From Vanessa cardui (taxonomy: Eukaryota > Arthropoda > Insecta > Lepidoptera > Nymphalidae), in contig NC_061131.1 of NCBI RefSeq assembly GCF_905220365.1, positions 15,165,318 through 15,229,317 on the forward strand: a stretch of DNA of 64,000 nucleotides, read 5' to 3'. A program made the translations under genes and the position numbers. Every line of letters begins with the position of its first letter. Positions within the stretch are counted from its first letter, which is position 1. Below the pieces are notes generated by a model. It had not been told where the DNA came from and did no database searches. It saw only the letters and a list, made by a program, of their open reading frames with translations. Shown here piece by piece: positions 58,394 to 64,000 of this stretch.

Positions 58394-60653
58394 CTAGCTA
58401 TACCCGCCCGCTTCGCTGGGCATTAGTCGCAGAAAAATAAATTTTTAATTTTTAATTTTGTACTTAATTACTGATCATCAACAGTGTACAAATAAATAAG
58501 TAACAAATAAAGAGATAAAAACATGCGAGATCTAATCAAATTCTTAAAAAAAAAAAAATATTCGTCATCTATTTCATCTTCTTCAATGGTGTTCTCGATA
58601 GGCTGCAGATTGGTCATAACACCCATCAATCAACTCATACGATGTTCTATAGGTACGATGAAATTTTTAATTAAATTTCTATAGTCTGTAAAAGTTTGCT
58701 TCAAACCAACACGTCCTTTCATCCGGTTCTATCGAATATCGATGTTATTACATTTACAACCTACTCAATACTTGCGAACGTACGTCAAAGCATCCTGAGC
58801 GTATTCGTGCATATGTCTTGGACTTCTACTGTACCGAAGATCTTTGTCCAATATCAGCAGATACTATATCATTCGATATTGTATTTCGTAAATAAATGTA
58901 CTCTTTGGCTCAGAGTTTTGATTGGTTGTATCGAATGTAGTTTAATCGTTCGTTCTCGACCATAGCGTACATGTCAACAATTAATTGTTAAAACGGTGAC
59001 GACAATTCAGAATATGGTTAGATTGATTATTTATTATCTTTAATCATTCTGCGATACGCAAAAAAATCCATGCAACTAACTCTTCGATGTCACAGAGCCT
59101 GTCGTGAGAATATTTTCATACGGTCCGAGATGATATCCATCTTCTGCTTGCTTAAACATAATTGGATAATCGTAATAATTGTCATACGATTGATGTGTTT
59201 CAGCGACACCTTGATTGTTTTTGTGTCGCTTAGTGATAACAATACCTCGTTTTGTAATTTCTGTACGAAAAACTACAGCTGTGACTTCAGGAGCCACGGC
59301 AGCATTAAAACGAATTTCATGTTCTGCATTCAATGGCGTTCTATCTGCATTGATAATGACTTTGAATCATTTGTCATAATCATCTTCTAAAGCAGTTTTA
59401 AAATCTTTAACTAAACATTTATTTTCATAAAGCATAATCCTACATTTATCGATGATTTCTCGATTAGTTGTGGTACTGATCATGCATCGAAGACCAATCT
59501 TTTTCTACGTTGTCCATGGAATAAATGTCCAGAAACTGGAGATTTTATTTAGATACTGGAAGAAGTGAACCAATCATATGATACACTTTCAATTTAGAAG
59601 AAAACGAAATTATTGTATTGCACAATATTTGCTGCTCCAAATGATGTCATTTCAAAGCAAGAATTGTAATTTGTAGAAGAAGTTCTGGTGGTTCAACAGT
59701 GGTAAATACATTTTGCCAGTGGAGTAGCACTAAGCAGTTTATTTTAAACATCATAGCGAGACAATACGGGCATACTATATTTATTGAACCAATGATCACA
59801 TCACACAATGATCACATCACATAGTCTATTTTAATCGTTGATCATCCAGTCGTTGGGCTCGCTCGTCAGGTTTCTCAGTATCTCTTAATGAAGATGCTTT
59901 TTCGAAGATCTGAACTTGATCATTACGTTGACTAACTGTTTTGGCAACTCTCAAAGTAGAAATTCGGATTCTATTTGTTTCTAAACGTATTTCTTGTTGG
60001 TGTGTTGTTTCCGTAGCTCTTTTGGATGACGCTGCGCATATATTGTTGATGTTCCGATATTTTGTTTCTTCAATGGCATGGTATTTTCTATTTATATAAA
60101 TTATTTGATTCAATGATGATTAATGATTTGCATTTTTTGTTTCATATTTTATACTTATCGGTTGATCGGCATAGAAATGCAACGTGATACTTGTAAGGGC
60201 CATCTGTTGGTTATTTTTAATGATACGGATGAAATAATCACTTTCTCCGTGAAAAAATATACGCGAAATAATATCGGTTGAACGGTCCAGATATATTTAT
60301 ATCTCAGCGCTACCTGGTGGCGAGTTACATCAATGGGGATAGCATAATCTCTTTATTCATTTAATCTTAATGCTCGATCAAATAGTTTCTGAGTTTATCG
60401 ATGACACACATACAAACACATCCACTTTTGTATATAGATATCCTATCATTTGCGCAAGCACATGTTTTTCCTGTATACCAATTTTTATAAAGATCGGTGC
60501 ATCTGTTCTCGAGTTATAGCAGAACATACAGACAGACAAAAATGTCAAAAATGGTAAAAATTATGTCAGTCAATCAAAAAAGAATACTTATGACGAATTA
60601 CGACAAAAATAAGTGTACAGAAAAACTCAAGAGATTTATATTGTAGATATAGA
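58394..60653 (-). mobile_element. Decayed Helitron with remnants of its replicase gene
   Basis: On the minus strand the element starts TCTATATC (preceded by A), matching a lepidopteran Helitron 5' end, and ends with GCGAAGCGGGCGGGTATAGC then CTAG followed by T. These satisfy the A|T insertion, 5'-TC and 3'-CTAG rules. The 2.26-kb interior encodes broken pieces of the N-terminal part of a Helitron Rep/helicase protein. The HUH nuclease and the PIF1-like helicase are missing. Confidence 0.85.
58560..60113 (-). pseudogene. Remnant of Helitron replicase, N-terminal and Helitron_like_N part
   Basis: In order on the minus strand there are three pieces. First, a charged N-terminal segment (60113 to 59826) has repeats such as SSKRATETTHQQEIRLE and DTEKPDERAQRLDDQR, typical of the leader of these proteins. 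Second, 59333 to 59076 contains FNAAVAPEVTAVVF and HQSYDNYYDYPIMFKQAEDG, the start of the Helitron_like_N domain. Third, 58980 to 58750 reads ENERLNYIRYNQSKL and, in another frame, SPRHMHEYAQDALTYVRKY. Several stops and frame changes separate the pieces. The protein would normally start rolling-circle transposition and continue into Rep and helicase domains, which are absent. Confidence 0.8.
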
Positions 60654-60654
60654 T

Positions 60655-60985
60655 TTAGTATTCACGTGCGATAGCTTTATTATTAGCGTATTTAATGTAT
60701 AACTTTGGTTTTTCTGTACCGATTTCTATGCTTCTTTTTTATGGAATACTTAATACTGTTAACTTTTTTAATTTGGGATGATTGAGAGTGTTATAAACGC
60801 AGGAATAGACAAATATAATCAGAAAGCTTCGAACTACTAAGCTATTGGCAGTGACACGTGTTATTGTGAGTCAACCATAAAAGATAGACAAAGGCTGCCA
60901 TAGGATATTTTTTACTTAATTTTAAGGAGAACATTTCCGTAATACACATTTTCTATGTAGCTTTAACCATTATGGTTGTACACGC
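60655..60985. other. Unassigned AT-rich stretch
   Basis: It lies between two transposon-derived segments. Nothing recognised. Confidence 0.3.
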
Positions 60986-60989
60986 GACA

Positions 60990-61300
60990 GAAGCTTAAAA
61001 TGTGGAGTAACTTCTACATTTCCCTTCACTGCTCTGCTCCTATTGACTGTAGCGTGATGAAAAGTATACTATAACCTGCTCAGGAGTATGATAAATAATT
61101 ATACCAAGTTTCGTTAAAATCCGTCGAGTAGTTTTTGTTTCTATAACGGTTATATGGACAGACAGACAGACAGACAAAAATTTTACTGATTGCATTTTTG
61201 CCCTCAGTATCGACCCCTTTTCAACCTCTGATAGTTATTTTGGAAAAATATTTCATGTACAGAATTGACCTCCCTACAGATTTATTATAAGTATAGATAT
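60990..61300 (+). repeat. Interspersed repeat, probable transposon end
   Basis: CTTCACTGCTCTGCTCCTAT, TAACCTGCTCAGGAGTATGA, then AAATCCGTCGAGTAGTTTTT and a run of four CAGA units, ending TTATAAGTATAGAT. This order is one I recall from many lepidopteran scaffolds. It is non-coding, and its class (LINE 3' end or Helitron) is not certain. Confidence 0.55.
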
Positions 61301-61304
61301 AAAC

Positions 61305-61555
61305 ATTTGAACAACTCCGAGTCTTTGAACAATCATTCCTTTATAGCTATATCACCAACATGGCGCCGCACCGTAGCCGCGCCCGTTAACGCAGATGTAT
61401 TAACCACTGCGTGAATTGGTAATTTGCGAATCGCAGAGTATTTATTCAATGTTAAAATTCCACATACATTTTTAAGTTTTGGAAATGCGTCATCTTAAGA
61501 TTATTTGTAGATCTTATTATGATAGAGATGTAAGGAGGCGCAAACTACATCTTAG
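61305..61555. other. Short unassigned stretch
   Basis: Nothing recognised apart from a small GC-rich patch at 61360-61390. Confidence 0.3.
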
Positions 61556-61871
61556 CGCACCAAGCCAACCTCACCTGCCGACTAGCAAACGAGGCTTTGG
61601 CGACCGACTGATGGCGGTATAACCATCCAAATAAACGTAGCTTAATACCACAGGCCGATGACGGGCAGCAGCTTCACCGGTGCGAGAAGCTACGTTCTGC
61701 GATCGCCAACCCGTCTGCCCAGCGTGGCAATTATGGGCATTCCCTTCAATGCATAAAACACGCAAGCCACGGCCCCCAGCCCCGCTATTCTTCATCATAG
61801 TGGCGACGATGGTAACGGCGGGACGGGGGGTGCTAAGAATCACCGGGCTACTGGAGGCCACCGCAACGGAC

Positions 61872-62840
61872 TAATCTTGGCGACGTACAACGGACGCACG
61901 GTACGGCTTGATGCGCATGTCTTGCGTAACTTGAGGAGGAACTTGGGAAAATAAGCTTATAGCGGCACATATTAGGTTTATGTGAAGTCCGCAGAGAGGG
62001 ACAGGACACCGTCACCCTCGAATCGGGCCACCTAATGTACTTCCGAGAGGGAGACCAACAATCCCAAGGTGGCGTTGGGTTTCTGGTTAATAAGTCCCTA
62101 GCTGACAATGTTGCTGAAATCTCCAGTGTGTCGAACAGAGTAGTGTACCTTATTATAAAGCTCACCAAGAGGTAGTGCAAGCGTACGCACCGACCTCGAC
62201 ACACTCGGACCATGAAGTGGAGGAAATGTTCGATGACATATCGAGGACCCTTCACTTCACCACGAAAACTTACTATAACGTTGTCATGGGAAACTTGAAC
62301 GCCAAAGTGGGTGTACAGAATTGCAGCGAATCGGTAGTAGGACCCCATGGAATTGGAAGCAGGAATCATAGGGGGCAAATGCTTGTCTACTTTCTAGAAC
62401 GGGAGGGGCTCTTCTTGATGAGCTCTTTCTTCAAGAAGCAGCCCCAAAGGAAGTGGACTCGCCAAAGCCCTGACACTATGACCAAAAATGAGATAGACTT
62501 CATCATGATAGATATGATGCACATATTCAGAGATGTCTCAGGGATCAACAGGTTCAATACCGGTAGTGATCACCGACTTCTCCGAGGCTCTCTGAATATC
62601 GATTTTAGGGCCGAGCGCGTCCGTCTGATGAAGTTCACGCTCCGACCAAAGCTGCTCCAAACCATTGCGGGATCTGAAACGTTCCAGTCAAACCTGGAGA
62701 ACCGATTCGCTTCCGTGAAAACCACAGCAGACGTAAGCCAGACCCTAGAAAATATAATTCGATTTCTCAGGGAAGAAGGTACAAGATTTTGTGGCATGCA
62801 GCGTAAGGGCAGGAGGTCGAAACTTCCGGAAGAGACTTGA
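61872..62840 (+). pseudogene. RTE endonuclease domain (defective)
   Basis: The AP-type endonuclease nicks target DNA. The first part (61872-62172: ATYNGRTVRLDAH, then REGQDTVTLESGH and QQSQGGVGFLVNKSLADN) contains stop codons. The second is open from 62175 to 62840 (221 codons) with QAYAPTSTHSDHEVE, NHRGQMLVYFLEREGLF, KNEIDFIM and GSDHRLLRGSLNI. The motif that is normally GDFN reads GNLN at residues 39-42, so the acidic residue is replaced. This, together with the stops upstream, indicates a dead copy. The family includes host proteins often mislabelled as craniofacial development protein 2. Confidence 0.85.
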
Positions 62841-62863
62841 GGCCTTAATTTAGATTTTAGGTC

Positions 62864-63247
62864 ATGACATACGGAGCCGAAACGTAGTCACTCACGGCAA
62901 GACTGGTCCACCAGTTTAAAGTCGCTCAGCGTGCTATGAAAAAGGATCGCATCAGAAATGAGGCGATCCGCCAGAGAACCAAAGTCATCGACATAGCCCA
63001 CCGGATTAGTAAACTGAAGTGGTAGTGGGCTCTCCATATTTGTCGCAGAACCGATAACCGTTGGGGACAACGTGTTCTAGAGTGGAGACCGCGTCTCGGC
63101 AAACGTAGTGTAGGACGTCCTCGGGCACGGTGTAGTGACGACTTACGCAAGACGGCTGGCGGGAGCTGGATGCCAGTAGCCCAAGAACGATCTCAGTGGC
63201 GTGCAATTGGAGAGGCCTTTGTCCAGCAGTGGACGGAAATGGGCTGA
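62864..63247 (+). pseudogene. C-terminal end of RTE reverse-transcriptase protein
   Basis: The 128-codon frame reads MTYGAET, then LVHQFKVAQRAM, HRISKLKW, CRRTDNRWGQRVLEWRP and QWRAIGEAFVQQWTEMG, the tail that follows the polymerase in RTE proteins. Two in-frame TAG codons (62885-62887 and 63023-63025) stand where tryptophan is expected, consistent with G-to-A changes. The YADD core is not present. Confidence 0.85.
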
Positions 63248-63261
63248 TGGGTGGATATTAT

Positions 63262-63571
63262 GATATACCTACGCGACTGACATGGCCCATAAGCCTACTC
63301 GGTAGGACATAAGTGTTGAAAGAATATTTGACTATTTAACCATTTCATTTTACATCGTAAATTCGCCACTAACCTTAAGAACAAAGGTGTTATGTCTTAT
63401 GGGCCCGTAATTACACTGGTTAGCCCATCCTTCAGACCGAGGTAAACGCATCTGAGTATTGCTTTTTAGCGGTAGAATATGTAATGAGTGGCTTGCACGC
63501 GCAAGGATGGTTAATGTTTCTTACAGTATGTCTATGACCAGTTACCATCAAATTGTCCATTTGGTTGTATG
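63262..63571. repeat. LINE-type 3' repeat: minus fragment joined to plus fragment
   Basis: From 63262 to about 63505 the repeat seen at 9579 and 55720 lies in minus orientation (GACATGGCCCATAAGCC, TATGGGCCCGTAATTACACT, TTAGCGGTAGAATAT). From about 63505 to 63571 a 3' piece of the same family follows in + orientation (GGATGGTTAATGTTTCTTAC, CAGTTACCATCA). They are non-coding and diverged. Confidence 0.6.
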
Positions 63572-63574
63572 GAA

Positions 63575-64000
63575 TAAAATTAGTATGAAAGTTTAGAAAA
63601 AGCTAAAAACACCAAATGAATACCTTAAAATTGACTTACAACAGGAGAGAAACTTTACCTATCTATTGATTTTAAAGATTTCTTTCTATAATGTAATATG
63701 CATACTACACATCCTTCTTAACGCAGTATTATCGTCAAGAGAACGCGACCCCGAAGGCGAACTACACTATTCATAGTATCGTGGGCGTGTTCTGAAGTTG
63801 GACCGTCATTATCAAAAGTTGGGAATGTTTTTGTAGGACTCGTCCCTCGTCCCTCGCAGGGTCTCGCAACCCTTCCAGCGCTGCGGTATTACGTTCGCTC
63901 AATATTAAAGAATGAATAATGTCACACATTCTGCGGCGCGCTCCGGAGCTTTATTAAACGACGCCACTTTTTATCGGCTATCGAATAAACATTTTATCAG
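63575..64000. other. Unassigned window end
   Basis: A GC-rich patch lies at about 63735-63900. No gene recognised. Confidence 0.35.

Larger units (their letters stand above)
61556..63247 (+). mobile_element. RTE-type non-LTR retrotransposon, internally deleted
   Basis: A GC-rich 5' leader (from about 61556) leads into an endonuclease region (61872-62840), followed directly by the C-terminal end of the reverse-transcriptase protein (62864-63247). The polymerase core is absent, so roughly 1.5 kb or more was lost between about 62840 and 62864. The 3' end GGACGGAAATGGGCTGATGG is typical of this family. GC content is well above the flanks. Confidence 0.85.

Overview
The window looks like an AT-rich lepidopteran (probably butterfly) nuclear segment. 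The evidence is its repeat content: tRNA-headed SINEs of the type known in Heliconius as Metulj, non-LTR retrotransposons whose 3' ends match what I recall of lepidopteran LINEs, short Helitrons ending in a GC-rich motif plus CTAG, and a widespread butterfly repeat with the 'CCGGTTCTTCTCGG...CCGGTGGTAG' core. There are no operons, no bacterial-style genes, no CRISPR array, and no rRNA or functional tRNA gene that I can see. Species-level assignment is not possible by eye.

Layout. 1-12 kb is mostly unannotated AT-rich DNA with a few GC-rich blocks (for example 3.8-4.0 and 7.2-7.5 kb) and degraded repeats. 12-17 kb holds a short Helitron, a SINE and a small terminal-inverted-repeat element carrying a piece of LINE. 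17.6-18.2 kb contains the best candidate host exon: an ATG followed by 17 codons and a good splice donor on the + strand. 19.3-22.6 kb is a nearly intact endonuclease/reverse-transcriptase LINE with one frameshift. 22.8-24.8 kb is a nest of repeats with a Helitron inside, ending in a 597-bp fold-back with 223-bp arms. 25-52 kb is long non-coding DNA with scattered SINEs, a hAT-type MITE with an 8-bp target duplication, two G-quadruplex motifs and several GC-rich blocks that could be regulatory. 52.6-53.9 kb is an internally deleted piggyBac element with TTAA duplications. 57.2 kb holds a second candidate host exon. 58.4-60.7 kb is a decayed Helitron, and 61.6-63.2 kb an RTE-type LINE that has lost most of its reverse transcriptase.

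How it fits together. Apart from mobile elements, nothing here is a complete gene. The two candidate + strand exons (18.2 and 57.2 kb) would fit a long developmental or signalling gene with alternative promoters and large introns, but I do not recognise either peptide, so this is inference. The mobile elements are mostly dead or non-autonomous; the LINE at 19-22 kb is the youngest-looking. No new defence or enzyme system was found. The most noteworthy items are the candidate exons, the long fold-back that could give double-stranded RNA if transcribed, the TIR element with a LINE fragment inside it, and a pair of related non-coding blocks near 26.8 and 28.2 kb.
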